Counted from the stretch's first letter, positions 19,158-27,797 are shown. The stretch: DNA of 64,000 nucleotides from Croceitalea sp947503285 (GCF_036985505.1 NZ_BTGQ01000007.1:124001-188000); one strand, 5' to 3'. Notes: generated by a model not told the origin, from the letters alone. A program made the numbers and translations.

Positions 19158-20273
19158 ATGAGTTCTGCTGTAAAAAAATATAAAACCTTCGGAATCGCTT
19201 TTGTTTTACTTGCTTTAGTTGTATTCTTTTTAGAATGGATGGGCTTCATAAAAATTCCTAAGGATGCCCCTCTGGAAACAGCAATTATCTTTGCTTTTTG
19301 GCTGTTGGTTGCCTCTTTTGCTTTATACCATTACAATTACTTAAAAAAGAATAAAGCAATCCTTGTAAAAGTACTGGTACTGTTCATTATTGCCTTTATA
19401 ACTTTTGAAATAGAAAACCATTTTAACGTTCCAAATCACCCTTTGGTTATTTTTTTAATAGTTCTTTTTTGGCTGGGTGTGGTTTACACATTATTTCCAA
19501 AGTTTTTTGCAAAATATAAGGTTCTAATTGTGCTAACTTATGGCTTGTTATTGTGTTATTTCTTATATATACGTTTTGATGAAAACTATCTCGACCTGCA
19601 CCATCAGAAAGCTATTAATTTACTTGTGTTTCCTATTCCCATTTTATTTTTCATTTGGGCTTACGAGCAATGGAAATGGTTTAATACTCTAAAATCTGAA
19701 AAGGCCAAAGCAGAATTAGAATTATTGAAAACCCAAGTAAATCCCCATTTTCTTTTTAATACGCTAAACAACTTGTACGCACTCACAGTTAAACATTCAG
19801 AGAAAGCACCCGAAGTGGTTCTAAAACTATCTGATATGATGCGATATACCATTTATGAAGGTAAAAATGACCGTGTTCTTATTACTGAAGAAATAAGTTA
19901 TCTAGAGAATTATATGGCACTACATAAAATAAGACATCACAAAAATGTAAGTCTTAAATTCAATCATAATGTTTTACCTAATGATGAGGTTGCCCCATTA
20001 TTATTTATTATTCTGTTAGAGAATGCATTTAAACATGGTGTTGAAAAATTGACTAATGATGCTTTTATTGAGATGACACTTAATAGCACAAAAAAAGATA
20101 TTCATTTTTCAATTACAAACAATTATGATTCTTCTGTAAAACAAAGTAATAAAGGAATTGGGTTGGAAAATCTAAAACGAAGGCTTTCTCTTACCTATCC
20201 AGATTTACACAAACTTACAATTAACAAAACTGCAACGACATATAATGTCGAATTAATAATTAGTAAAGTATGA
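19158..20273 (+). CDS. LytS/YehU-type sensor histidine kinase
   Basis: 371 residues. Five to six N-terminal transmembrane helices (to about residue 170) lead into the His_kinase domain with the phospho-acceptor motif QVNPHFLFNTLN (His197). A HATPase part follows with PLLFIILLENAFKHG (N box) and NKGIGLENLKRRL (G box). No periplasmic sensor domain is present, so the membrane part itself probably senses the signal. Its stop overlaps the response regulator start (ATGA). The ABC export operon is divergent. Confidence 0.92.
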   Translation: MSSAVKKYKTFGIAFVLLALVVFFLEWMGFIKIPKDAPLETAIIFAFWLLVASFALYHYNYLKKNKAILVKVLVLFIIAFITFEIENHFNVPNHPLVIFLIVLFWLGVVYTLFPKFFAKYKVLIVLTYGLLLCYFLYIRFDENYLDLHHQKAINLLVFPIPILFFIWAYEQWKWFNTLKSEKAKAELELLKTQVNPHFLFNTLNNLYALTVKHSEKAPEVVLKLSDMMRYTIYEGKNDRVLITEEISYLENYMALHKIRHHKNVSLKFNHNVLPNDEVAPLLFIILLENAFKHGVEKLTNDAFIEMTLNSTKKDIHFSITNNYDSSVKQSNKGIGLENLKRRLSLTYPDLHKLTINKTATTYNVELIISKV

Positions 20274-20974
20274 TAACATATATCATAATTGATGACGAAC
20301 CATTAGCTCACGAGCTCATCGAAGAATTTTGTGGCATGCTACCTCACCTTGAGCTTAAAAGGAACTGTTATAATGCTATGGAAGCCATGCAGTTTTTAAA
20401 CAATGATTCAGTAGATCTAATATTCTTGGATTTGAATATGCCAAAACTTACTGGATTTGAATTTTTAAAAACACTAAGCAATCCACCTAAAGTTATTGTA
20501 ACAACCGCTTACAAAGAATTTGCCTTAGAAGGTTATGAATTAAATATTTCAGATTACTTATTAAAACCTTTTAGTTTTGTGCGTTTTGTCAAAGCGATTA
20601 ATAAAGCTATTGGTCCAGAACCGCAAAAGATTCATGTCAATAAAAAACCTAAAAATCATCTTCGTTTTTTCGTAAAGGGGGATAAAAAATACCATCAAAT
20701 TAAATCAGAGAACATTTTATATATTGAAGCGTACGGTAATTATACTAAGCTCTACTTTCAAGAAACGTTTATAATTAGTCACGAAGGTATATCTTACTAT
20801 GATGATCTTTTACCAGTTACTCATTTTCAAAGAGTGCACAAGTCATTTATTATTGCTTTAGATAAAATAGATCAGATAGAAGGAAATAATATATTGATAT
20901 CCAATAGAAAAGTACCAATCGGGAGAACCTATAAAAGTAACGTTAGCCTGTTATTGTCAAATAAAAAGACTTAA
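20270..20974 (+). CDS. LytR/AlgR-type response regulator
   Basis: 234 residues. The receiver domain has acidic pocket IIDDEP (residues 7-12), phospho-acceptor Asp54 in IFLDLNMPKLTGFEF, Thr in VVTTAY and Lys in LLKPFS. The C-terminal LytTR DNA-binding domain (about 130-230) shows ILYIEAYGNYTKLYF and FQRVHKSFIIALDKI...GNNILISNRKVPIGRTY. Partner of the overlapping kinase gene. Likely targets are the divergent ABC/M1 operon, by context only. Confidence 0.93.
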   Translation: MITYIIIDDEPLAHELIEEFCGMLPHLELKRNCYNAMEAMQFLNNDSVDLIFLDLNMPKLTGFEFLKTLSNPPKVIVTTAYKEFALEGYELNISDYLLKPFSFVRFVKAINKAIGPEPQKIHVNKKPKNHLRFFVKGDKKYHQIKSENILYIEAYGNYTKLYFQETFIISHEGISYYDDLLPVTHFQRVHKSFIIALDKIDQIEGNNILISNRKVPIGRTYKSNVSLLLSNKKT

Positions 20975-20984
20975 CTAAATAAAT

Positions 20985-21047
20985 ATGTTGATTACAAAAT
21001 CCGAAAAAAGAATATTTGAGAAGCTTTATAAAAAATACTACGGATAA
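20985..21047 (+). pseudogene. Possible N-terminal scrap of an ECF sigma-factor gene
   Basis: A 20-codon ORF whose peptide ends in RIFEKLYKKYYG before a stop. That pattern (FEKLYKxYY) is how many Bacteroidota ECF sigma factors begin region 2. The gene seems cut at the edge of the element remnant that follows. The fragment is too short to be sure. Confidence 0.25.
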
Positions 21048-21170
21048 TTATGTTAATTAAAAATGCCTTCATTGCTCTATATGTTATTACTCCAACAGCG
21101 AGCGAAACGTTGTTTCGTGCTGCAAGCCCCAAAACTTACCAAACTTCATCCTATCTTTTTGCGAGGTAAA

Positions 21171-21734
21171 TCACAATTCTTGTTTAAGTGATTCCTTCAA
21201 ACTTTCCAGATGACTTTGTTCTACATCAAGTTTGAAGTATGCTTTGCCAAATCGGGGTTTTTCCAGTGTGATTTGATTCAATAGTTTCAAAATCTGTATA
21301 CGCTCCTTTTTCCAGTTTTCTTTAAGCATATAGTTATCGTATTGGGTCACCCTATCCCGCTTTAAGGATTGGTCATACATTTTTTGCTGCAACTCTAAAT
21401 CCATTCTACTGTTTTTCTCTTCTTGCTCTGCAAAGTCGAATATCTTCTTTAGCATATCATGGATTTTTGGGATGCTACTGTTCTTTTCCCAATTTCGAAG
21501 GAGCTCCTCTATATAATCAAACCTTTTGGTCATGTAATGTACGTAACCCATATAGTTCATCAGATATTTGTTTTTTGGGGAGATTTTTGCGCCCTCAAAG
21601 AAGTCCATCATCAGTTCCAAAGTCAGGGTATGTGACTTGGAAATTTTCTTTGAAAACTCCCGATATCTTCCAGCGACTATCCGATTGATGCTTATGGCCG
21701 AGAATTCACTTTTTTTCTTCTTTTTCAATTTCAT
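21171..21734 (-). CDS. BfmA/BtgA-like mobilisation protein of an older element
   Basis: 187 residues, related to the protein at 26111-26692. Both share a basic N-terminus, R-FSKKI-KSH--L---MDFFE near residues 26-50, a central charged helical region, and an FGK-F-KL-- segment near the C-terminus. In the ICE this gene is followed by relaxase and coupling-protein genes in overlapping order. Here nothing comparable follows, so this is an orphan left from a second element. An oriT-like hairpin lies 116 bases upstream, as it does for the intact copy. Confidence 0.65.
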   Translation of the reverse strand: MKLKKKKKSEFSAISINRIVAGRYREFSKKISKSHTLTLELMMDFFEGAKISPKNKYLMNYMGYVHYMTKRFDYIEELLRNWEKNSSIPKIHDMLKKIFDFAEQEEKNSRMDLELQQKMYDQSLKRDRVTQYDNYMLKENWKKERIQILKLLNQITLEKPRFGKAYFKLDVEQSHLESLKESLKQEL

Positions 21735-21849
21735 TTACAGTAAATTTTTTCAACGTTTATAGGGTCTCACAGGGTTTTTAATGTGTTTTTGATACAAAAA
21801 ATAATTGTAACGTATCTTCAATTCATTGAAAATCAATGGTTTGTAATCC

Positions 21850-21872
21850 GTAACATCGCTTTAGCGTGTTAC
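21850..21872. other. oriT-like hairpin of the older element
   Basis: Nested inverted repeat: arms GTAACA / TGTTAC around TCGCTTTAGCG, whose core CGCTTTAGCG is itself a palindrome. CCTCTTGCT follows. The same structure with different arms (GTAGCG / CGCTAC) sits at 26821-26843 at the same position relative to bfmA. Arms that change together indicate selection for the hairpin, as expected for a relaxase recognition site. The rest of 21735-22060 is AT-rich with no gene. Confidence 0.55.
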
Positions 21873-22039
21873 CCTCTTGCTTTACAAACCTTATCCGCTT
21901 CGCTACTAATTTTTGTAAACTCTAATCTGATGGTTATGAATTAATTTGAAGATAAAACAAGCTTAGTTAAAAACGAAGAATCTATTTTCCTTGATGGAAA
22001 TTGAATCAATAAATGTTAAAATTTGATAAATTTTGAAGT

Positions 22040-22061
22040 GTTTGCAAATTGTTTGCAAATA
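22040..22061. repeat. Tandem 11-bp repeats next to tRNA-Arg
   Basis: Two copies of GTTTGCAAAT(T/A) with an 11-base period, about one helical turn. The spacing equals that of the GTTCCCG repeats at the ends of the ICE, which suggests arm-type binding sites for an integrase of the older element. Confidence 0.4.
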
Positions 22062-22093
22062 AAAAAGTCTCAAAAGTGTAAAACCTCTGAGAC
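22061..22093 (-). terminator. Rho-independent terminator after tRNA-Arg
   Basis: Read on the minus strand, GTCTCA and TGAGAC close a hairpin that is followed by a run of T. It lies about 15 bases after the tRNA 3' end. Confidence 0.6.
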
Positions 22094-22107
22094 TCTAGTA
22101 ATACTAG

Positions 22108-22181
22108 TGATCGCGGAAGGATTCGAACCTTCGACCGTCTGCTTAGAAGGCAGATGCTCTATCCAGCTGAGCTACGCGACC
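22108..22181 (-). tRNA. tRNA-Arg (anticodon UCU)
   Basis: The minus strand gives a full cloverleaf. The acceptor stem is GGTCGCG paired with CGCGATC (one G-U), and the D-arm is GCTC...GAGC. The anticodon arm CTGCC-TTCTAAG-CAG has anticodon TCT, and the T-arm is GAAGG-TTCGAAT-CCTTC. The discriminator is A. 74 nt, CCA not encoded. An element remnant lies at its 3' side and the ICE starts about 40 bases from its 5' side. Confidence 0.95.
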
Positions 22182-22193
22182 TTATCCATTAAA

Positions 22194-22224
22194 TAAAAAA
22201 ACCGAATCTTCCGATTCGGCTTTT
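22194..22224 (-). terminator. Terminator hairpin of a lost upstream gene
   Basis: CCGAATC-TTC-...GATTCGG forms a strong stem followed on the minus strand by seven T residues. The sequence just upstream on that strand is a tRNA 3'-end-like segment (CCACCCCGAC), so this was probably the terminator of a tRNA (Pro-like) gene whose body is now absent. Confidence 0.5.
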
Positions 22225-22237
22225 GTCGGGGTGGCAG
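22221..22237. other. Left attachment-site repeat
   Basis: 17-bp ttttgtcggggtggcag, identical to 59315-59331. It reads as the 3' end of a tRNA on the minus strand (CTGCCACCCCGAC). Only ggat resembling a T-arm continues beyond the repeat, and no tRNA body follows. Confidence 0.65.
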
Positions 22238-22298
22238 GATGACAACCTAACCACGTAATGTCTTCAATAACCGAATCTTAGGGGATTTCTATTATTCT

Positions 22299-22332
22299 TG
22301 TTCCCGAATCGTTTCCGATTTAATTGATTTAA
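22299..22332. repeat. Phased repeat near left ICE end (arm-site candidate)
   Basis: 34 bp matching 59201-59234 at 30 positions in the same orientation. It holds GTTCCCGAATC and GTTTCCGATTT with an 11-base period. It probably binds integrase or excisionase. The rest of 22238-22448 shows no gene. Confidence 0.5.
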
Positions 22333-22448
22333 CTTGTGTTAAATTCTACTGCAAAGATAAAGAAACTTAAACATCAAAACAACTCAAAACACCAATAAAT
22401 TCAGTACAAACCAAAAGTTTTTTAAAGGATTCAAAACGTGGTGGTTGC

Positions 22449-23279
22449 CTAAAAATCTTCTTTATTCATGCGAAATAACAAACCCTCGGAAAGTTCATCT
22501 AAAAACTTGGTGCGGCTCTTTTTTCTTGCCTTTATTTCCGAATAGGTTTTATAGAAATCCTTTAAATCAAAGTCAAATATTTCTTGAAAACGTGATACAA
22601 TTTCCTTGAGTTCAATGTGTCCATTATTGATTGACCTTGAATGATTGAGAGCATAGATAAGTTCGACCAAAGCCGCTTTTGATGATGTCCATTTTAAGCC
22701 TTTTAAAACACCATTAACTTTTTTGCCATTCCTTTTATTCAAACTTTTTAATCGTTCTTCTAGGTACTTTATAAGTCTTTTATTTGCCCATAATTTCGCT
22801 AAAAGTAAATCGTGTGAAGTGCTAAAATCGGGGTCGCGATAATAGTATTTCGATGTAGTAACATTAAACTTATTGAAAAATGCTCTGGTGAAATAGCGGT
22901 CGTCTAAGTACATTCTTCCTTGCTCTATATATTGATTAAAGTCCATATTAACCATAAAGAACCTATTGAGCTTTTTTATCTTTTTTAGAATTGCTTGTTT
23001 TTGTACAGTTTTATTTCCTTTTGGAAACTGCGCTTCAAATGACCGTAATTCTGAATAATAAATTAAGTTAGTTAAGGGAACTTGTTTGGTATCTTTAAAA
23101 AATTCTATTTCTAAGGTAGGGGTTTCAAAACCGTTAGCTAGTACCTTCCTCTTAAATTTAGACAGGAGATTTCTACACAGTACAATTGATAAATCTGCCT
23201 GTTTGATAATATCCAAAGTTGTTGACTTGATACTTTCTAACTCATTCAGCAACTCTTTCGTCAGCAATTTTTTTTCCAT
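22449..23279 (-). CDS. rteC: RteC-like regulator of element excision
   Basis: 276 residues, resembling RteC. The N-terminal half is helical, with a conserved middle FFMVNMDFNQYIEQGRMYLDDRYFTRAFF and then DLLLAKLWANKRLIKYLEERL. The C-terminal part (about 190-276) ends with a helical segment containing WTSSKAALVELIYAL, typical of the RteC DNA-binding domain. In CTnDOT-type elements RteC activates the excision genes. Here no tetQ-rteA-rteB operon accompanies it, so the upstream signal must differ. It lies closest to the left end and is not overlapping with the coupling-protein gene 158 bases away. Confidence 0.8.
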   Translation of the reverse strand: MEKKLLTKELLNELESIKSTTLDIIKQADLSIVLCRNLLSKFKRKVLANGFETPTLEIEFFKDTKQVPLTNLIYYSELRSFEAQFPKGNKTVQKQAILKKIKKLNRFFMVNMDFNQYIEQGRMYLDDRYFTRAFFNKFNVTTSKYYYRDPDFSTSHDLLLAKLWANKRLIKYLEERLKSLNKRNGKKVNGVLKGLKWTSSKAALVELIYALNHSRSINNGHIELKEIVSRFQEIFDFDLKDFYKTYSEIKARKKSRTKFLDELSEGLLFRMNKEDF

Positions 23280-23436
23280 AAATCTCTGTTTTTGATAATT
23301 GGAACAGCATACTTATGTGGGCGGGTTGTCTGGTTTTTATGTATTCAAACCTATTCATGATAAAATTTTCTTTTTCTTTATGAATAATCATCAAAAATTA
23401 TGCCTTTATCCTTACATATAGAAGGATGCTATACTA

Positions 23437-25032
23437 CTAAGAATCAAATAATGACTGCGCTTCCCGATGGATTTTATCAAAGTTGGCTTTAAATTCTGCT
23501 TCTGTAAAATTCAAAGGTTCTGGAAGTTCCCTTTTTATTTCCGCTAACCTAAACGTTACCTTTTTGTCTTTACCGTCAAAGAATACAACAAACTCTCCCT
23601 GTTTCAACCCATAGAAAGCATCAGCACGTCTTTTAGCCACTTCTTTTTCTCCTTGGGTTATACGGGTATCAAAATTCAAAGAATGTCCTTTACTAACGCT
23701 CCTAGTTTCTTTCTTTATGATTTCGAAAAAACGTTCGTAATACTTTGCAGTATCTGGGTCATTAGCTTTACCAAAAAATTGATATGAAAGGTTACTCAAT
23801 ATAGCTTTACTTGCTTTATCGCCATACATCATATCGTTCTGAATTTTATCCTGCAAAACGTAAATAGTAATGATATCATAACTACGTAATGTTGCTGGTA
23901 TTCTATGCATATTTAAAAGCCTCAGCGTTGCAGCTTCTTCCATTAATAGAAAAGAAGGAAGCCGATTGCGCTCACTCATTTGTTTGGTTATGGAATGAAT
24001 TACCGTTGCAATGACTGGAGATAACGATGTTTCTTTTTTAGGATTGTTGACCACCGAGATTACGGACGGAGAATCTGGATTGTTTGGGTTCAAAGGCACT
24101 TCATCAGCAGATAAAACCATGAATATTTTTTGGGTACTTATTTTTTTGAATGCATTGGCTAGAGTGCTTCGCACTCCTGCCGTTTGTCTATCTGAATCTA
24201 CTCCAACAATATAGGCATCTGCCATAGCCTTTGAGGTAACATTTGCACTTAGGAATTCAACCAATTCATTGGTGGTTAAATATTGATAAATTGCTATCAT
24301 GTGAGGAATGGTACAGTACTCTGGGTAGTTTTCCTTTAACCTCCAAATTAACCCGCCAATTAATCCTTCTACGGCATCATTAAAAAATTTTGATGCGCCT
24401 GTACTTCCAGATTCTTTTAACTCCAATAAGTTCTCGATAAGAACTCTAGATATTTCGTTTACACTTTCCTCGTCTGGAATATATTTTGGGGCAATTGGAT
24501 TTACTTTATTATAAATGGGGTCAAACGAAACGATATAAAAATCCTTATTGGTCTTTTTGAAGATAGGATAAGCCATTTCGGATATTTCAAAGTTTTTGTA
24601 GTCATGCATAACACCACAAAAATCATGAGTACCTAAATGTTCAAATAAGCTGTATACAACACTTTCTGTTTTTCCTGAACCTGCCGAACCAATTATGGAA
24701 ATACCTCTTCGTATGTTTCCTAATTTTAAGCGATACCCCTTAGTGTCTATAATGACTTTGTACTTTTGAAGCACATTAGGCAAATCTTCTTCCTTTGGAT
24801 AGTGAATAAACAAAAATAGATTGCCCAAAATATAAGGCAGTTTAAAATATACCAGGGTCTTTAAAAAAACATTTAAAGGCACTATAAAAACATACAACAC
24901 TATTGAAATTACAACTGCAATTAGAACAATGTAGAATCCTCTATGCATATACCTAATCGCACAATAAGAAATGGAGCAAAGTAGCATAAAACATAAAATT
25001 GATATTATAATTGTTGAATCTATCATAATCAA
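23437..25032 (-). CDS. Type IV coupling protein (VirD4/TraD-like)
   Basis: 531 residues. Three N-terminal hydrophobic segments anchor it in the inner membrane. The ATPase domain has Walker A SIIGSAGSGKTESVV (about residues 112-126), DPIYNKVNPIAP, and Walker B FLLMEEAATLRLL, followed by the TraM-recognition-type end IVSVS. It moves relaxase-bound DNA to the transfer channel. Its start overlaps the relaxase stop (ATGA), and the order bfmA-relaxase-coupling protein is a single translationally coupled unit. In Bacteroides elements this position is often named mobC. Confidence 0.85.
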   Translation of the reverse strand: MIMIDSTIIISILCFMLLCSISYCAIRYMHRGFYIVLIAVVISIVLYVFIVPLNVFLKTLVYFKLPYILGNLFLFIHYPKEEDLPNVLQKYKVIIDTKGYRLKLGNIRRGISIIGSAGSGKTESVVYSLFEHLGTHDFCGVMHDYKNFEISEMAYPIFKKTNKDFYIVSFDPIYNKVNPIAPKYIPDEESVNEISRVLIENLLELKESGSTGASKFFNDAVEGLIGGLIWRLKENYPEYCTIPHMIAIYQYLTTNELVEFLSANVTSKAMADAYIVGVDSDRQTAGVRSTLANAFKKISTQKIFMVLSADEVPLNPNNPDSPSVISVVNNPKKETSLSPVIATVIHSITKQMSERNRLPSFLLMEEAATLRLLNMHRIPATLRSYDIITIYVLQDKIQNDMMYGDKASKAILSNLSYQFFGKANDPDTAKYYERFFEIIKKETRSVSKGHSLNFDTRITQGEKEVAKRRADAFYGLKQGEFVVFFDGKDKKVTFRLAEIKRELPEPLNFTEAEFKANFDKIHREAQSLFDS

Positions 25033-26114
25033 ACCCCTATCGAACCTGATTGAACTGCTTTATCAAGTCCCTTTTTTAGTTTATTGAATACTTTAATTGC
25101 TAGCTCAACTTTGTTTGTAGGAATGCTAGGTACATTTAATCCTGTCTTTTCGAAAAGTTTAAATGCCACACCTTTTTTATTCGTGGGCAATCCTATCTTT
25201 TGCAAAGTTTTAATAGTTGCCATTCGCTCATTAATGGGAAGCCCTGCAACAATGGCAAAAAATTTAACAGGGTTCTGTTTATAAAGGTTTTTTGCCTTAT
25301 AACTTTGTATGAACTCCCTTTGGTACTTGAAAATTTTGTCAAACCTCTTTTCCGAAGCCTCAAAAAAAGTACTCCTATCAAAACCTTGCTTTTGTTCCTT
25401 TCCGTTCAAAATAGTTGTGTTTTTGCGGTGTTGAGAATTAGGAGATAAGCTGTATGTATTTGTAACATCCTTTCGGCTTACAATGATGTGAATGTGGGTT
25501 TGCATTCCGTCTTTTTTCATGCCTTCTGTTAAAATTTTTCCATTGATTTTATAAGGAGCTTGCGTTATCTGTTCATTAATTTTTCGTTGAATTTTTTTTG
25601 TGTTTCCTTTAAGCTCTCCATGCTGTATTTTGGCAAGTTGATTTTGTAATTTTGCTATCCTTTTTCGATAAGGTTCATTGGCTTTAACCTTCTTATCAAA
25701 ACCTCTATAAGTTCGCTCATGTTCAATCTTAGCATAATACTTTATATCGTCCACGGTAATCTTTCTATCCCTGTAAAATGATGCTGCATAATCCTTCATT
25801 AGTTCCCTAGTATAATACCTTAAAAATGCAGGGTCATTGTTAATATGCTTCAGTTCTTTTGCGCTTGGGCTTACAACTATGGAGTAAAATTTCGGGTCTC
25901 TTTTCTTTAGTTTTTTAGTGTTTCCGTCAATTTCCGAAATAACTTTCTCGATGCTAACCTCATCGTTAATTTGGTCAAAGAAATATTCTTGTAATTCAGG
26001 ATGTTTTCCCTCATTTTCTTTCTCTAGATAGTTGACATAATCAGTAACACTACTGTTATATGTTTCGTTACCTCTTCCTATTTTTTGTGGTGTTATACTA
26101 ATATGCATCTTCAT
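25029..26114 (-). CDS. HUH-type relaxase (DUF5712/MobB-like)
   Basis: 361 residues. The start MKMHISITPQK and the region FYSIVVSPS-KEL look like the relaxase N-terminal fold. The sequence MQTHIHIIVSR (His207 and His209) supplies an HUH metal motif, and several Tyr residues near DYVNYL can serve as nicking candidates. It should nick at oriT and stay bound to the strand. It overlaps bfmA upstream and the coupling-protein gene downstream by 4 bases each. The oriT candidate is at 26821-26843. Confidence 0.8.
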   Translation of the reverse strand: MKMHISITPQKIGRGNETYNSSVTDYVNYLEKENEGKHPELQEYFFDQINDEVSIEKVISEIDGNTKKLKKRDPKFYSIVVSPSAKELKHINNDPAFLRYYTRELMKDYAASFYRDRKITVDDIKYYAKIEHERTYRGFDKKVKANEPYRKRIAKLQNQLAKIQHGELKGNTKKIQRKINEQITQAPYKINGKILTEGMKKDGMQTHIHIIVSRKDVTNTYSLSPNSQHRKNTTILNGKEQKQGFDRSTFFEASEKRFDKIFKYQREFIQSYKAKNLYKQNPVKFFAIVAGLPINERMATIKTLQKIGLPTNKKGVAFKLFEKTGLNVPSIPTNKVELAIKVFNKLKKGLDKAVQSGSIGV

Positions 26115-26692
26115 TTATTTTTTAGTGCTCTTTTAAACTTTTCCAACTCCTCTTTTGATATGGATAGCTTTAAAAACTCTTTCCCAAAATTGCTTTTTAC
26201 TACTTCTATTTTGTTCAAAACATAATCGTAATCTTTGGTAATGCTTTGCATCTTCTCTGCCAACCTTTCGTATCGGATTTTGGGAACGGTTATTTCAATT
26301 TCCTTTCTTGTTTCAATAACTTTTTCATTACTTTTTTTCTCCTTTCTGATTGTTTTTTTATCCTTCGTATTGGCTTCAAAAAGGGATAAAAGCATCGCAT
26401 TAGTAGGCTTGGTTTGATTGATTTCTATGTCTCTTAAAATAGCTATAGTGGCTTCATTTCTTTTTATGGATGTATTGGTTAACTCTCTATTTTTAAGCAG
26501 TTCTTGAAGCATACTTTGAGCAAACTTTTTTGATGGATTAAAACCGTGCCACTCAAAAAAGTCCATAATAATGGTGAGGGATTCCGAATGCGATTTGGCT
26601 ATTTTTTTTGAAAATAAACGAAAGCGTTTCGCAACCAATTCCCTTAGGTTTATGGTACTGTATTTATACTCGTATTTTCCTTTTACAATCAT
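26111..26692 (-). CDS. BfmA/BtgA-like mobilisation accessory protein
   Basis: 193 residues, basic, mostly helical. A core R-FSKKI-KSH--LT-IMDFFE-H lies at about residues 24-50, followed by a coiled-coil-like charged middle and a C-terminal FGKEFLKL. Family members bind oriT with the relaxase and help transfer. First gene of the bfmA-relaxase-coupling-protein unit, coupled by an ATGA overlap. The orphan at 21171-21734 is related. The oriT-like hairpin 128 bases upstream is the likely binding region. Confidence 0.75.
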   Translation of the reverse strand: MIVKGKYEYKYSTINLRELVAKRFRLFSKKIAKSHSESLTIIMDFFEWHGFNPSKKFAQSMLQELLKNRELTNTSIKRNEATIAILRDIEINQTKPTNAMLLSLFEANTKDKKTIRKEKKSNEKVIETRKEIEITVPKIRYERLAEKMQSITKDYDYVLNKIEVVKSNFGKEFLKLSISKEELEKFKRALKNK

Positions 26693-26820
26693 TTTGCGCC
26701 AAACTTTTACCGTGTTTATGAGGGTTTGAGAACGGTTTGCGCCAAAATTTGAATCTCTTCTATTACTAAAAAACGTTCAAACTCCATTATTTATGGGCTT
26801 TTGCGGAGCAAATCAAACTC

Positions 26821-26843
26821 GTAGCGTCGCTTTAGCGCGCTAC
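26821..26843. other. oriT candidate of the ICE (nested hairpin)
   Basis: Arms GTAGCG / CGCTAC enclose TCGCTTTAGCG, followed by CCTCTTGCT. The copy at 21850-21872 keeps the core and the downstream bases but has arms GTAACA / TGTTAC, so paired positions changed together. It lies just upstream of bfmA, in the 26693-27055 gap which otherwise holds no gene. Confidence 0.6.
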
Positions 26844-27005
26844 CCTCTTGCTATTCCTTTTCGCCCGCACACGGTCGAAAAACAATACAAATACCAAGGT
26901 ATTCGCAAATACCCAACTTACAGCCCAGTACCTAGGTTTTAAGAAATCTGGTGAATTGCTTTTAAAAGATTCTCAATAAGCGTAACAAATGATTGTATAT
27001 CTATC

Positions 27006-27038
27006 AAAAAAAAGAACAGTCTTACAACTGCTCTTTTT
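27006..27038 (-). terminator. Terminator of the radC-like/27056 transcript
   Basis: Read on the minus strand, AAGAGCAGT and an imperfect partner ACTGTTCTT form a stem followed by eight T. Confidence 0.55.
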
Positions 27039-27055
27039 AGGTGGGTAACATATTT

Positions 27056-27253
27056 CTATATATTAAAAACGTAATCAAAACTATACAAATTACGTTGGGC
27101 TTCTTGTTCCAATAGCGATTGGTAACTAAGGTTATTCTGTTTTGCATATCGCTTTAGCTGTACACCATATTTGCTTTCAATATCGGACCTTGATAGGGAG
27201 AGTAAATACTGCTGTGTATCTTCATCTAGGTTTGTAAAATTCAAATAAATCAT
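27056..27253 (-). CDS. Small hypothetical ICE protein (65 aa)
   Basis: The best start is the internal ATG (MIYLNFTNLDEDTQQY) at 27253, because the longer frame runs into the RadC-like gene and begins with an unlikely sequence. The gene then starts 10 bases after the RadC-like stop, which fits an operon. It is acidic and helical, with Tyr- and Gln-rich stretches (QQYLLSLSRSDIESKYG). No family recognised. A terminator follows at 27006-27038. Confidence 0.5.
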   Translation of the reverse strand: MIYLNFTNLDEDTQQYLLSLSRSDIESKYGVQLKRYAKQNNLSYQSLLEQEAQRNLYSFDYVFNI

Positions 27254-27263
27254 AGTTAAAAAT

Positions 27264-27713
27264 TTAAAGTAACCCGTCATCGGCAAAACTGAAATAATCG
27301 CCTGTTGGAGTGATTATAATATGGTCTAATACCCGAACATCAAATAACGCCGTAGCCTTCTTTATTTTGTTTGTAACTTCCTTATCCGTTTTACTTGGGC
27401 TTAACGTACCGCTCGGGTGGTTATGGGTTAAAATAATACCAACGGCAAGGCTTTTTAAAATGACTGCCAGTAATAATCTTAGGTCTACTGGCGTACCAGT
27501 TATACCACCCTTTGAAAGTTCAAAAACCCCTTTCACTTTATTGGCGTTGTTCAATAGAAGCACCTTAAAACTTTCGTGGGCTTCAATGGTGTCTTTATCC
27601 CAATAATCGTAGATAAACGAAGCTGCATTTTGCGAGGTAGTTAACTTTATCCAATTATCGGACTTTATGCGGTCTTTGTAACTTATCTTAATTTCATTAA
27701 CTTGTTGTCTCAT
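27264..27713 (-). CDS. RadC-like JAB/MPN-domain protein
   Basis: 149 residues. The metal-binding JAMM/MPN motif is ILTHNHPSGTLSPSKTD (His-x-His, Ser, Asp), with the upstream Glu in VLLLNNANKVKGVFELSKGG. This is the C-terminal half of RadC, without the N-terminal helix-hairpin-helix. Such stand-alone JAB proteins are common in Bacteroidota mobile elements and are often placed beside ssb, as here. A role in DNA processing of the element is likely, but biochemical activity is not established. Confidence 0.85.
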   Translation of the reverse strand: MRQQVNEIKISYKDRIKSDNWIKLTTSQNAASFIYDYWDKDTIEAHESFKVLLLNNANKVKGVFELSKGGITGTPVDLRLLLAVILKSLAVGIILTHNHPSGTLSPSKTDKEVTNKIKKATALFDVRVLDHIIITPTGDYFSFADDGLL

Positions 27714-27740
27714 TGTAATCTGTATTAGGTTATTAATGAA

Positions 27741-27776
27741 AAAAGAGGGCGTTACTTTTGCGGGTGCGCCCTCTTT
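27741..27776 (-). terminator. Terminator of the ssb transcript
   Basis: AAGAGGGCG and CGCCCTCTT form a perfect 9-bp stem, followed on the minus strand by a run of T. Confidence 0.65.
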
Positions 27777-27797
27777 ACTTTAGTTCAACTAGCTTAT

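Noticed and set aside
22238..22448. Hidden tRNA gene at the left ICE end
   Set aside because: Only the 3' acceptor-like 17 bases are present; no D-arm, anticodon arm or T-loop can be folded from the following bases.
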